DNA of 64,000 bases from JBFHFS01 sp041583495 (GCA_041583495.1 JBFHFS010000002.1:62001-126000), one strand, 5' to 3'; positions 17,377 to 26,684 are shown, numbered from the stretch's first letter. Program-made: numbers and translations. The notes: generated from the sequence alone by a model not told the origin.

Positions 17377-18816
17377 ATGGATAAAGTATTGGGGGGCTTA
17401 AACGGAACCGAATATACCCTGGGCATTGCCCTTCTCGAGTTAAGTTATCTGATAGCCGCGCTTTTATTTGTTTATGGCTTAAAGATGCTCTCTCACCCCG
17501 AAACAGCCCGGAGGGGCAACCTGTGGGCAGCCGCAGGAATGGGCCTGGCCATGGTCACCACCTTGCTTCTGCATAAAAACCCGGAAGGAGCAGGCATCTC
17601 CCTCACCAACATTTGGATTATTTTGACGGCCATAGGGGTAGGCGCCGCCACGGGATGGATTCTCGCCCGCCGCGTTAAGATGACAGCCATGCCTCAACTG
17701 GTGTCGTTGTATAACGCCACCGGAGGAGCCGCCTCGGCCCTGGTGGCCTTGTTGGAATATCCCAATGCGCTGGCCGGCGATACGGGTTCCCTGCTGGTAA
17801 CGATTCTGGGATTAATCATTGGCTCTGTGGCCTTTAGCGGCAGCATGATTGCCTTCGGGAAACTCGATGGCCGCGTAGGCGACCTCATGAAACCCTTCAT
17901 GACTTATCTAAACCTTTTTCTTTTAGTGATTGTATTGGGGTTGGGTACTTTTCTGGTGGTATCACCCAACGACCCCGCACAAATGATCGGGGCAATCTAT
18001 CTTCTTCTTGGCTTGTCGCTGCTCTACGGGGCAATGTTTGTGATGCCCATAGGCGGTGCCGACATGCCGGTGGTCATTTCGCTTCTGAATGCGTTTACGG
18101 GTATAGCCGCCGCCATGGCCGGCTTCATCTACCATAATCAGGCGATGATTCTGGGGGGAATACTGGTGGGTGCTGCAGGGATGATTCTGACCCTTTTAAT
18201 GTGCCGGGCCATGAACCGCTCCCTTCTAAATGTGATAATTGGTGCTTTTGGAGGCGGTGGATCGGCCCTGGGGAGTGAAGGAGGCCTCATCAAAGAGATT
18301 ACCCTAAGCGATGCCGCCGTATTACTCAGCTACTCTCAAAAGGTAGTCATCATCCCCGGTTATGGATTGGCTGTTGCTCAGGCCCAACATATCGTGCATG
18401 AGTTGGACACGTTACTCGAAAACAAAGGCGTAGAGATAAGATATGCCATTCATCCGGTAGCCGGACGCATGCCGGGCCACATGAACGTTCTGCTGGCCGA
18501 AGCCGACGTTCCCTATGAAAACCTGGTAGAGATGGACACCATCAATCCCGATATGTCCAATGTGGATGTGGCCATTGTGGTGGGTGCTAACGACGTGGTT
18601 AACCCTGCGGCCCATAACGACCCGGGGAGCCCTATATATGGGATGCCCATCGTTGAAGCACAACTGGCCAAAAACATCGTTGTCATGAAGCGGGGCATGG
18701 GTAAAGGGTATGCCGGCATCGAAAACCAACTCTTCTTCAACGACAAAACCCGAATGCTCTTTGGAAATGCCAAGGATTCCATCCAGAAATTAGTCGCCCA
18801 GATAAAAAGCTTGTAG
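17377..18816 (+). CDS. pntB: NAD(P) transhydrogenase subunit beta
   Basis: 479 residues. The N-terminal two thirds carry about nine membrane helices. The C-terminal third is the NADP(H)-binding domain III, with VIIPGYGLAVAQAQH, the GRMPGHMNVLLAEA loop, VVGANDVVNPAA and the MKRGMGKGYAG motif that covers NADP. The enzyme makes NADPH from NADH using the proton motive force and closes the pnt operon. Confidence 0.96.
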   Translation: MDKVLGGLNGTEYTLGIALLELSYLIAALLFVYGLKMLSHPETARRGNLWAAAGMGLAMVTTLLLHKNPEGAGISLTNIWIILTAIGVGAATGWILARRVKMTAMPQLVSLYNATGGAASALVALLEYPNALAGDTGSLLVTILGLIIGSVAFSGSMIAFGKLDGRVGDLMKPFMTYLNLFLLVIVLGLGTFLVVSPNDPAQMIGAIYLLLGLSLLYGAMFVMPIGGADMPVVISLLNAFTGIAAAMAGFIYHNQAMILGGILVGAAGMILTLLMCRAMNRSLLNVIIGAFGGGGSALGSEGGLIKEITLSDAAVLLSYSQKVVIIPGYGLAVAQAQHIVHELDTLLENKGVEIRYAIHPVAGRMPGHMNVLLAEADVPYENLVEMDTINPDMSNVDVAIVVGANDVVNPAAHNDPGSPIYGMPIVEAQLAKNIVVMKRGMGKGYAGIENQLFFNDKTRMLFGNAKDSIQKLVAQIKSL

Positions 18817-18925
18817 AAAAGGTTAAAAAGGTGGAAAAGGTTAAAGGTTAAAGGAAATCAAGGTTAAAGTGAAAAGAGAAGAGAGAAGAGAGAGAAGAGA
18901 GAAAAGTGAAAAGGGTGAAAAAGGA
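18817..18925. repeat. Purine-rich 7-bp tandem repeats after pntB
   Basis: The strand is almost pure purine with G/T heptads: copies of GGTTAAA (with variants) followed by AGAGAAG units with some drift. The same kind of block, with the same AGAGAAG heptamer, is found at 48553-48676. It is not coding. Confidence 0.7.
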
Positions 18926-18930
18926 CACAT

Positions 18931-19010
18931 CCCGGGTCCCTGGAAGGGACGAATGTGAATAACCCCCGGTGCGAAATGCGTAGCATGAAAGCTGCCGGGG
19001 GGGGGTAAAG
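18931..19010. repeat. GC-rich palindromic (REP-like) unit
   Basis: Two hairpins in tandem: GTCCCT (18936-18941) with AGGGAC (18945-18950), and CCCCCGG (18963-18969) with CCGGGGG (from 18995). Intergenic units with this look recur in Bacteroidota genomes. It may also end pnt transcription. Between it and the MutS-like gene (19011-19181) I see only a 7/8 -7 box (TATATTTA, 19104-19111). Confidence 0.55.
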
Positions 19011-19181
19011 CCGCAAAGCCCGACACCGTTTTTTATCCCGCTTTTTATGTGACAGGTTCTGATTCCGATCCCACGACAGGACCCATTTATCCTCATTATT
19101 CTCTATATTTACCACCCTTTGTAACCAAACAAGTCCCAACCCGCAACGCTTTGCACCGTCAAATGCCATAACCCCCCTATC

Positions 19182-20984
19182 ATGATGCCCAATCCCCCTG
19201 AACATTATAACCAACGAATTCAAATACTGGAGTCAGAGTTGACCCGAATTGGCAAATATTTTCGCCTGTTTTACATTTTGCGCAGCCTCTTTTTTTTAGG
19301 TTTCCTTGGTTTTTTGGCAGGATACATCAAAAGCGATTACCAGGAACTCTATCTCTGGATATCAGGAGGCCTGTTTATTGTTTTTTTAACGGTGGTACGA
19401 CTGGATTTACGCAGCGTTAAACAGCAGCGTCTGTTAAAGAAACAGCTGCTCATTCAAAAAAATGAACTTAAATACCTCGATCACCAATATCAGGGGTTTG
19501 ATGATGGAAACACCTTTAGCACCCTTAACCCGGCTCTTTCGGCTGACTTTGACCTTTTTGGACCCGGCTCCCTCTTTCAGTATCTGAACCGTTGCGTAAC
19601 CCAAGCGGGGCAAAAACGGTTTGCTCAAGGCCTTTGCAGCTGGTCTATGGATCCCTCTCTCATCCGGGACAAACAACTGGCGATTGATGAGTTATCAAAA
19701 AAAACAGAATTCATCGAGACCTTTCGGGCCAGCGGAATGCTGGTAAAAGAAAACGGAAGTGAGGTTAAAAAACTAACCCACTGGCTGAATCAACCCTCTT
19801 CAAAAACAGGATTTCTCCAAGGGCTGTCTCTTGCCTACCCGGTGGTAATAGCCACCTGGATTGGGTTAATTGCCTTTGGAGTGATGTCTCCTTCATCGAT
19901 AATCACGCCCCTGTTGGCTGGTTTTTTCTTCGTCGGAATAAACCAGAAAAATCTGAACCGGGCTCACCAAAATCTGAACCGCAGCGCTGCAGCCTTTGAG
20001 AAATACGCAGCCCTCATTCATCTTACCGAAGGGGAAACCTTCGAATCCCCACTCCTGGTGAAGATTCAAAAAAACATGATAGCCCGGGGGTTCAGTGCAG
20101 GGCGGTCGCTGTCGCGGTTATTTAAGCTACTCGAACAATTCGACTATCGCAACAATCTAATTATGGGCCTGATTTTAAACGGATTATTGCTTTTCGACAT
20201 CCGTACCTATTGCAAACTGGCCCAATGGAAAGCACAACATCACCAGTTGGTTCCCGGATGGTTCGAGACGTTGTTCGAGCTGGACGCGCTCATGAGTTTA
20301 GCGGTATTTTCTTTTAACAACCGGGCGACAGTCGTCATGCCCGAACCGGTGGCATCCGCCTCCTTTGTCTTTCAGGCCACCGAGATGGGGCATCCGCTTT
20401 TACCCCCGGAGGTAAGAGTCAACAATTCGGTTTCGTTCGAGGGTCAACCCCAAATTCTGGTCATCACCGGGGCTAATATGGCCGGGAAAAGCACCTTTTT
20501 ACGTAGCCTGGCCGTTAATCTGATTCTGGCCCTGAATGGCGCTCCGGTTTGTGCCCGGCAATTCCGTTTTACCCCCTGTCCCATCGTTTCGAGCATCAAT
20601 ATTCGCGATTCCTTGTCGCACCACGAATCTTATTTTTATGCAGAATTGGTGCGTCTTAAAAGCATCATGGAACAAGCCCGGGAGCACCCGGGTCCCCTCA
20701 TCTTTTTGGATGAGATATTGCGGGGCACCAACAGCAAGGACAAACAGACCGGCTCTCTTGGGTATCTGAAAAAACTCATGGGGCAAAAGGCCTGCGTGGT
20801 GATGGCCACCCACGACCTGGCCATTGGGGAGCTGGAAAAACAATATCCCCTCGAGGTTTCGAATTATTGCTTTGAGGTGGAGTTGGAAAACGACCATCTG
20901 GTTTTTGACTACCAGCTCAAGAAAGGAATCAGCAAAAAACTGAACGCCTCCTTCTTAATGCATAAAATGGAGTTGATCGATTAA
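19182..20984 (+). CDS. Membrane-anchored MutS-related ATPase
   Basis: 600 residues. Two membrane helices near the N-terminus (about 28-48 and 57-72) and two more at about 220-255 surround MutS core-like helices. The C-terminal MutS ATPase domain is intact: Walker A GANMAGKST at 430-438, LSHHESYFYAEL, Walker B LIFLDEILRGTNSKD, and the HDLAIGEL switch histidine. The mismatch-recognition and connector domains of MutS are missing, so this is not the mismatch repair enzyme. Membrane MutS homologues of this shape are frequent in Bacteroidota; their job is unknown. It stands alone between pnt and phosphofructokinase. Confidence 0.85.
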   Translation: MMPNPPEHYNQRIQILESELTRIGKYFRLFYILRSLFFLGFLGFLAGYIKSDYQELYLWISGGLFIVFLTVVRLDLRSVKQQRLLKKQLLIQKNELKYLDHQYQGFDDGNTFSTLNPALSADFDLFGPGSLFQYLNRCVTQAGQKRFAQGLCSWSMDPSLIRDKQLAIDELSKKTEFIETFRASGMLVKENGSEVKKLTHWLNQPSSKTGFLQGLSLAYPVVIATWIGLIAFGVMSPSSIITPLLAGFFFVGINQKNLNRAHQNLNRSAAAFEKYAALIHLTEGETFESPLLVKIQKNMIARGFSAGRSLSRLFKLLEQFDYRNNLIMGLILNGLLLFDIRTYCKLAQWKAQHHQLVPGWFETLFELDALMSLAVFSFNNRATVVMPEPVASASFVFQATEMGHPLLPPEVRVNNSVSFEGQPQILVITGANMAGKSTFLRSLAVNLILALNGAPVCARQFRFTPCPIVSSINIRDSLSHHESYFYAELVRLKSIMEQAREHPGPLIFLDEILRGTNSKDKQTGSLGYLKKLMGQKACVVMATHDLAIGELEKQYPLEVSNYCFEVELENDHLVFDYQLKKGISKKLNASFLMHKMELID

Positions 20985-21073
20985 TATGGTGGTAGCTGAA
21001 AGTAAGATGAAAGGTGAGGAATCCGAGAACCTTTTTACCGGAGAATAACGCACCTTCTATTCTATAAAGGCAC

Positions 21074-21105
21074 TTTGAATCTATCTGATTTATAGTTATA
21101 TTGTG
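21074..21105 (+). promoter_or_regulatory. Possible promoter of the phosphofructokinase gene
   Basis: TTTG at 21074-21077, 19 bases, then TATATTGTG at 21097-21105, an imperfect -7 box, about 40 bases before the start codon. Confidence 0.35.
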
Positions 21106-21143
21106 GCAACCAACACTTTTGAACAATCCAAAATCAACGCACC

Positions 21144-22367
21144 ATGAGTTCAAACAGTAAAAAACCAAAAACCATAGGGATTCTCACCGGCGGCGGCGAC
21201 GTGCCGGGTCTCAATCCAGCTATACGGGCCACCACTCTGCGGGCCATACGCGAAGGTTACCGCGTTATTGGCATCCGCAACGGATGGAAGGGTGTCATCT
21301 CCATAGATCCTTCCAAATCTTTTGAGGAGCAGGAATATTGTCTTGAACTAACACAACCCCTGGTTGATAAAATTGGACGTACCGGCGGTACTTTCCTGCA
21401 CTCGAGTCGCACCAAGGCCGATAAAGTGGCCCTGAAGGATCTACCCGACCACTTGAAAAGCCAATACAAAGATGAAATCAACGACCTGACCCCTGCTGCT
21501 CTGGAGAATTTGAAATACCTGGGCATCGATTATCTAATCCCCATCGGTGGAGACGACACCCTCAGCTATGGCCTTCGCCTGCACAACGAAGGCATCAAAG
21601 TGGTGGCTATCCCTAAAACCATGGATGGAGATGTTCCCGGAACGGAATATTGCATTGGCTTTAGTACCTGCATAACCCGAACCATTGAACTTACCCATGC
21701 CCTCAGAACCAGCGCCGGATCACACGAACGGTTTCTGGTGCTCGAGGTATTTGGCCGCAACGCCGGTTTTTCAGCACTTCTGCCCGCGGTGAGTGGAGCC
21801 GCCGACCGTTGTGTGATTCCCGAACACCCGTTCAACATGGAACAACTTACCAAACTAATGGTAGAGGACCGCAACCGAAACCCAAGTAAATATGCGGTGG
21901 TTTTGGTCTCCGAGGGCGCCCGAATCGAAGGGGAATCGGAGGTGTTCGAAAGCCTGGAAACCGATAGTTTTGGACACAAAAAACTTGGAGGGATTGGAGA
22001 ATTGGTTGGCAGCCAACTAAAAAAAATGTCGGCCCGCTTCAACAACGGACATGAGATTAATATCATCAACCAGAAACTGGGCTACCTGGTTCGCTCAGGA
22101 CAACCCGACGCCCTCGACTCCATTGTGCCTACCGCCTATGGCAATATTGCCATGGATTTAATCAGCAAAGACATGCACGGTCAGATGGTATGTGTAAAGG
22201 ATGGCAAATACAGCCACGTTTCAATAAATGCCATCCAGAAAGATGCCAAGGGACAAAGCATCAAAAAGGTAAATGTGGCCAAGTTTTACGACACCCAACG
22301 CTATCGACCCATCTATCAAAACCTGGTAGGCGATCCCATCCTCATCATGACCGGTGAGAAAAGATAA
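21144..22367 (+). CDS. pfkA: 6-phosphofructokinase, probably PPi-dependent type
   Basis: 407 residues. The fold is clear: GILTGGGDVPGLNPAIR at the N-terminus, GGDDT at about 135-139 and PKTMDGD at about 157-163, FGRNAG and the substrate-binding region that follow. In ATP-dependent enzymes of the E. coli type, the position of Asp138 is glycine (GGDGS) and that of Lys158 is also glycine; aspartate plus lysine is the known signature of pyrophosphate-dependent enzymes. On this basis I expect a reversible PPi-fructose-6-phosphate phosphotransferase working in both glycolysis and gluconeogenesis, though some enzymes break the rule. The gene runs into the palindrome shared with the converging dnaE gene. 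Confidence 0.88.
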   Translation: MSSNSKKPKTIGILTGGGDVPGLNPAIRATTLRAIREGYRVIGIRNGWKGVISIDPSKSFEEQEYCLELTQPLVDKIGRTGGTFLHSSRTKADKVALKDLPDHLKSQYKDEINDLTPAALENLKYLGIDYLIPIGGDDTLSYGLRLHNEGIKVVAIPKTMDGDVPGTEYCIGFSTCITRTIELTHALRTSAGSHERFLVLEVFGRNAGFSALLPAVSGAADRCVIPEHPFNMEQLTKLMVEDRNRNPSKYAVVLVSEGARIEGESEVFESLETDSFGHKKLGGIGELVGSQLKKMSARFNNGHEINIINQKLGYLVRSGQPDALDSIVPTAYGNIAMDLISKDMHGQMVCVKDGKYSHVSINAIQKDAKGQSIKKVNVAKFYDTQRYRPIYQNLVGDPILIMTGEKR

Positions 22368-22369
22368 GG

Positions 22370-22418
22370 GTTAGAGACGCACAACGAGTTAGAGACGCAC
22401 AAATTGTGCGTCTCTAAC
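22370..22418. repeat. 15-bp inverted repeat with extra half copy at the pfk/dnaE junction
   Basis: A perfect palindrome with 15-base arms (GTTAGAGACGCACAA and its complement) around a single central A occupies 22388-22418. A further direct half copy is at 22370-22384. The dnaE stop codon (22414-22416) lies within the right arm. It starts three bases after the pfk stop, so it can form a hairpin in both converging transcripts. A decayed copy lies at 25366-25389. Confidence 0.8.
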
Positions 22419-25353
22419 TTCTTGGATCGGGCTTTATGGGCAGAGGCGCCATTTTTCGAACCTCCAGTGAAGGGTAGCCAAACTCAACCGTAATTTTACC
22501 CAGCAACAAATAGATGGCTGCTCCGCGAAAAGGCCAGCGACGCACCACCTCCGGGAAATGCACGGTATCGAAAAATTCACCCGAGGCGTCCACAAAGGTG
22601 GATAGCTGCATCAACTTACCATTGCTGGTCTTCACCGGCTTGATGGTCACCAGATGGCCCACCATGCGCACCATTTTTCCGGCATGGCAGGCCATTTTTT
22701 TGGCCATCACTTCGCCCCTGAACCCGGTCATAAGCATATCGAAGTAAGAGAGCGTAACCGGAAATCCCAACAGTTCAATCTCATCGTAAGCATCCTCCAG
22801 CCTATTGATCTCGAAAAGGGGCATTTTATATTTTTTGGTCTCGGGTTTCAGTAATGATTTTTGCACCCCATCCCGCCGTTTTACCTCACGTCCCCAAAGG
22901 TGTACCTGCCAGAGCAAAGCGGACTTACTCTCACCGGTAAAACGGAAAGCACCACTGCGCACCAGCAAGAGCATCTGCTCCTTACCCAGCCCCAGCCGCT
23001 GGGTAAAATCCGCCAGCGACCGATAAGGGCCACCGGTCTTTCGCTCCTCAACAATCTGCTCCATGACTCTGCGCTCCATCCCCAGCAAATGAATCAACCC
23101 CAAATAGATATCCCGTCCCACGATGGAAGTATGCATGCGGCTGTGGTTGATGCAGGGCAGATGAATCGTTGCGCCCCACCGGCGGGCCTCATTCACATAA
23201 ACCCAGGCGCTGTAAAACCCGCCAAAGTTATTGATCACGGCCACCATAAACTCAAGCGGGTATTTGGCCTTTAAATAAAGGCTCTGAAAGCTCTCCACCG
23301 CATAGGAAGCCGAGTGCGCCTTCGAGAACGAGTAACCGGCAAACGACTCAATCTGACGCCAAACCTCGGCGGTCAACGATTCGGGGTAGCCCCGCGCCCT
23401 GCAATTATCGAAGAACTTATCCACGATGACCTGAAAACCAGACCTGGAACGAAACTTACCACTCATTGCCCGCCGCAATACGTCGGCATCGGCCAGATCC
23501 AGACCGGCAAAATGGTGGCATACCTTGAGCACATCCTCCTGATAAACCATCACCCCGTAAGTCTCTTCGAGCTGTTGTTTCATCACCGGATGAAGATATT
23601 CCACCTCCTGAGGATGATGAAATCGATGAATGTACTCGCGCATCATGCCCGAGCGGGCCACCCCCGGCCGGATGATAGAGCTGGCCGCCACCAGTGTGAG
23701 GTAATTATCGCATTTCAGCTTCTTAAGCAGACTGCGCATCGCCGGACTTTCGATGTAAAAACAGCCATTGGTCTCCCCCTGCCTTAACAGCTCTTTCACC
23801 TGTTCGTCGTTCTTAAAGAGCTCCACCTGATGCATATCGGGTTTTTCGCCCTGGTTCTCGTATACGATATCGATGCATTCGCGAATATGGCCAATACCCC
23901 GCTGCGAAAGAATGTCAAATTTTTCGAATCCAATCTCTTCGGCCACATACATATCCCACTGCGTGGTCGGCAATCCTTTGGGCGGAAGATCGAGCGCGGT
24001 ATAATCGGTAATGGGGGCATCGGAAATTAAAATTCCTCCCGCATGAATGGTTCGCAGATTGGGAAATCCCTCCATCTTCTGCCCCATCTGCAGAATGCGG
24101 TATTCCAGCGAATGCGTGTCGCCAACACTTCGCCGGGCCGCCAGCACATCAATCTCGGCCTTTGGCAACCCGTACACCTTGCCCAGTTCACGTATGGCCG
24201 CGCGTGCCTGAAAGGTAGAGGTGGCCCCCAAAAAGGCGGTGTGTGCCTGTCCATGCCGCTTAAAGATGTAAGTCTGCACTTCATCCCGCTCTTTCCACGA
24301 ATAATCAATATCGAAATCGGGGGGCGACGATCGCTTAGGGTTGAGAAACCGCTCGAAATAAAGGTTGAGTTCAATGGGATCGACATCGGTAATCTTTAAG
24401 CAATAAGCCACCACGCTGTTGGCTCCGCTGCCGCGCCCCACGTGATAAAAACCCCGTGACATGGAATAACGGATAATATCCCACGTGATTAAAAAATAGG
24501 CAGCGAAACCCAACTTGTTGATTATGCCCAGTTCGCTCTCCACTCGTTTGAAAGCCTCCGCATCATTGACCCCATAGCGTTGCTTCAGCCCATCCATAGC
24601 CAGTTGTCGCAAAAGACTCTCATCGTCGCGCCGACTTCCCGTGTAGGTGCTTTTATTTCTGGATTCCTTAAAGTTAAAATTGAAGGAGCACCCGGCCATG
24701 AGCCTTTCCGTATTTTTTATAATGCCGGGCCAGTCCTTGTAAGCATCCATCAGCTTGCCGGGCGGCACCATCCAATCGAAGGAAGAAGCCATATCGGTCT
24801 CCTCCACCCGGTCGAGCAAGATGTTGCGGTCGATGGCACGCAGATGCCGGTGCATCTCAAGGCCCTGCCGGTCGGCAAAAGTAATTGGCTGCCACACCAC
24901 CAGACGATCGGCATACCGCCTGAATGGAGAGGTGAGCAATTGTCTCAATTGGTGATGGCGAATGGCCACATACTCGTTGTCAGCCAGTTGCGAAGGTTGT
25001 TTGGCCCCAAAAGGCCATATCACCACAGCATGATGAAACGAAGGAGGCGAAGCTGGCAACGGTTGCTGAAGAAGGCGGTAATAACTTAAAAAACGGTTTA
25101 ATTCACCAAACCCCTTTGTATTCAACGCAATTCCGATATACAACAGGCGGTTATCCTCTCTGAATTCGATCCCCACAAGCGGCGTAATCCCCTTTTCGCG
25201 ACAGGCTTTTACAAAATCGAAAGTACCCGAAGTATTGTTAATATCGGTCAGCACCAGGACATCAATCTTGCGCTCGGCCGCGGCAGCAGCCAATTCGCCG
25301 GGCGAAAGCGTCCCGTATCGCAAGCTGTAATATGAATGGGTGTTAAGGTACAT
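22414..25353 (-). CDS. dnaE2: DNA polymerase III alpha-subunit paralogue (short, DnaE2/ImuC-like)
   Basis: 979 residues, shorter than a replicative DnaE (about 1160). An N-terminal PHP domain is present but its metal site looks broken: the usual HxHS is NTHS, and the usual TDH is TDI. The polymerase core is intact: GRGSGANSVVAYCLKITDVD and the catalytic PDFDIDYSW, followed by the thumb/fingers, a helix-hairpin-helix region and an OB-like domain (VRMVGHLVTIKPVKTSNG). The C-terminal tau-binding region seems absent. Together with dinB 54 bases upstream on the same strand, this points to an error-prone translesion polymerase and not the replicase. Function by analogy with imuB-dnaE2 cassettes. 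Confidence 0.88.
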   Translation of the reverse strand: MYLNTHSYYSLRYGTLSPGELAAAAAERKIDVLVLTDINNTSGTFDFVKACREKGITPLVGIEFREDNRLLYIGIALNTKGFGELNRFLSYYRLLQQPLPASPPSFHHAVVIWPFGAKQPSQLADNEYVAIRHHQLRQLLTSPFRRYADRLVVWQPITFADRQGLEMHRHLRAIDRNILLDRVEETDMASSFDWMVPPGKLMDAYKDWPGIIKNTERLMAGCSFNFNFKESRNKSTYTGSRRDDESLLRQLAMDGLKQRYGVNDAEAFKRVESELGIINKLGFAAYFLITWDIIRYSMSRGFYHVGRGSGANSVVAYCLKITDVDPIELNLYFERFLNPKRSSPPDFDIDYSWKERDEVQTYIFKRHGQAHTAFLGATSTFQARAAIRELGKVYGLPKAEIDVLAARRSVGDTHSLEYRILQMGQKMEGFPNLRTIHAGGILISDAPITDYTALDLPPKGLPTTQWDMYVAEEIGFEKFDILSQRGIGHIRECIDIVYENQGEKPDMHQVELFKNDEQVKELLRQGETNGCFYIESPAMRSLLKKLKCDNYLTLVAASSIIRPGVARSGMMREYIHRFHHPQEVEYLHPVMKQQLEETYGVMVYQEDVLKVCHHFAGLDLADADVLRRAMSGKFRSRSGFQVIVDKFFDNCRARGYPESLTAEVWRQIESFAGYSFSKAHSASYAVESFQSLYLKAKYPLEFMVAVINNFGGFYSAWVYVNEARRWGATIHLPCINHSRMHTSIVGRDIYLGLIHLLGMERRVMEQIVEERKTGGPYRSLADFTQRLGLGKEQMLLLVRSGAFRFTGESKSALLWQVHLWGREVKRRDGVQKSLLKPETKKYKMPLFEINRLEDAYDEIELLGFPVTLSYFDMLMTGFRGEVMAKKMACHAGKMVRMVGHLVTIKPVKTSNGKLMQLSTFVDASGEFFDTVHFPEVVRRWPFRGAAIYLLLGKITVEFGYPSLEVRKMAPLPIKPDPRS

Positions 25354-25365
25354 GAAGAATGGGGA

Positions 25366-25389
25366 TTAGAGACGTACAATTTGTGCGTC
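25366..25389. repeat. Degenerate copy of the GAGACG palindrome
   Basis: TTAGAGACGTACAA, one central base, then TTGTGCGTC: the same palindrome as at 22388-22418 with one substitution and a broken right end. It fills most of the space between dinB and dnaE. Confidence 0.65.
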
Positions 25390-25407
25390 GGCACGGGATT
25401 CTCTGGT

Positions 25408-26556
25408 TTAAAGCCCCACCGCCCGGCCAACCGCCTTGGGGCCAAAGCGAGCTCTCACATGATCCAAAGCCCGGTAAAGCGCAACCCGTTCAATGGTATC
25501 CTCAAACAGGTTAAGCTGAGGGGCTCCACTCACCAGCGAGCTAAACTTCACACCCACCAGCCTTACCATCACCCGTCGGCTATAGATCCGGGTTAATAAA
25601 TCCTTAACGACGGGAATCAGCAGATGATCGAACGAAGTATAAGGAATCTGCTTTTGCAGCGTCCTGGTATCAAAATCGCTGTACTTGATTTTTACGGCAA
25701 CGCAACCGGTTAGCTTCTCCTTAATCCGCAACTCAAAGGCCAGCTTCTCGGTCATCTTAACCACCAACCCCATTAAAAACCGCATATCGCTCGTATCGCT
25801 CTCAAAGGTGCGTTCCGTCCCGATGGATTTTCGCTCCGAAAAGGGTTGTACGGGCGAGTGATCGATGCCATTGGCACGCCGCCATATCTCGAGCCCGTTT
25901 TTACCCATGGCATGCAACATCATCTCCGGGGGCATCCGGCTAAGCGTTTCGATGCGGGCAATCCCCATGGTGCGAAGTTGTTTGTAGGTAACAGGGCCAA
26001 TCATGGGGATCTTTCGGATCGAAAGCGGCCATAAAAAAGACTGCACCTCCCCTTTCGGCACCAGACGCTCCCCATTTGGCTTGGCTTCTCCGGTGGCAAT
26101 CTTCGACACGGTTTTATTCACCGAAAGCCCAAACGAAATAGGCAGGCCCGTTTCGCCTATGATTTTTTGCCTGAGCTCGTGACTCCACTTCAAACAACCA
26201 AAAAAACGATCCATCCCGGTTAAATCCAGGTAATGCTCATCGATAGATGCCTTCTCGTAAAGCGGTGCGGCATCAGCGATAATTTCTGTAACCAACCGGG
26301 AATAACGACTGTAAGCATCCATGTCGCCCCGGATAAAAAAGGCCTGAGGACACAACCGCCGGGCCATCTTTATAGCCATCGCCGAGTGCACCCCAAAGAG
26401 CCGCGCCTCATAGCTGCAAGCCGCCACCACACCCCGGTCGGACAAGCCCCCCACAATCACCGGCACCCCCTTAAGACGGGCATTGTGCAACCGCTCTACC
26501 GACACAAAAAACGAATCCAGATCGAAATGAACGATCTGACGATTGTCTAAATCCAT
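25408..26556 (-). CDS. dinB: Y-family DNA polymerase (Pol IV/DinB type)
   Basis: 382 residues. Catalytic acidic residues are kept: FDLDSFFVSVE at the N-terminus and KASIDEHYLD in the palm. Steric-gate and little-finger regions follow. A beta-clamp binding motif, QLNLF, lies close to the C-terminus. It should copy past damaged bases, unlike the inactive ImuB. It is transcribed before dnaE2 and very likely in the same message; a good promoter lies at 26685-26717. I see no LexA operator that I can recognise. Confidence 0.93.
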   Translation of the reverse strand: MDLDNRQIVHFDLDSFFVSVERLHNARLKGVPVIVGGLSDRGVVAACSYEARLFGVHSAMAIKMARRLCPQAFFIRGDMDAYSRYSRLVTEIIADAAPLYEKASIDEHYLDLTGMDRFFGCLKWSHELRQKIIGETGLPISFGLSVNKTVSKIATGEAKPNGERLVPKGEVQSFLWPLSIRKIPMIGPVTYKQLRTMGIARIETLSRMPPEMMLHAMGKNGLEIWRRANGIDHSPVQPFSERKSIGTERTFESDTSDMRFLMGLVVKMTEKLAFELRIKEKLTGCVAVKIKYSDFDTRTLQKQIPYTSFDHLLIPVVKDLLTRIYSRRVMVRLVGVKFSSLVSGAPQLNLFEDTIERVALYRALDHVRARFGPKAVGRAVGL

Positions 26557-26684
26557 TTGATTTTTTGATTAATTTATAATCTTTACCTGGATTGTAATAT
26601 AATCACGAAAATCACAAAATGAAAGATAACCGTCTTTTTTTTTATGGTGAAGTTCTCCCAAAGGAGCGATAGTTTAATGAAACT

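Noticed and set aside
22861..23787. Long plus-strand frames opposite dnaE2
   Set aside because: Antisense to a clearly coding gene; His/Pro-rich shadow translation.
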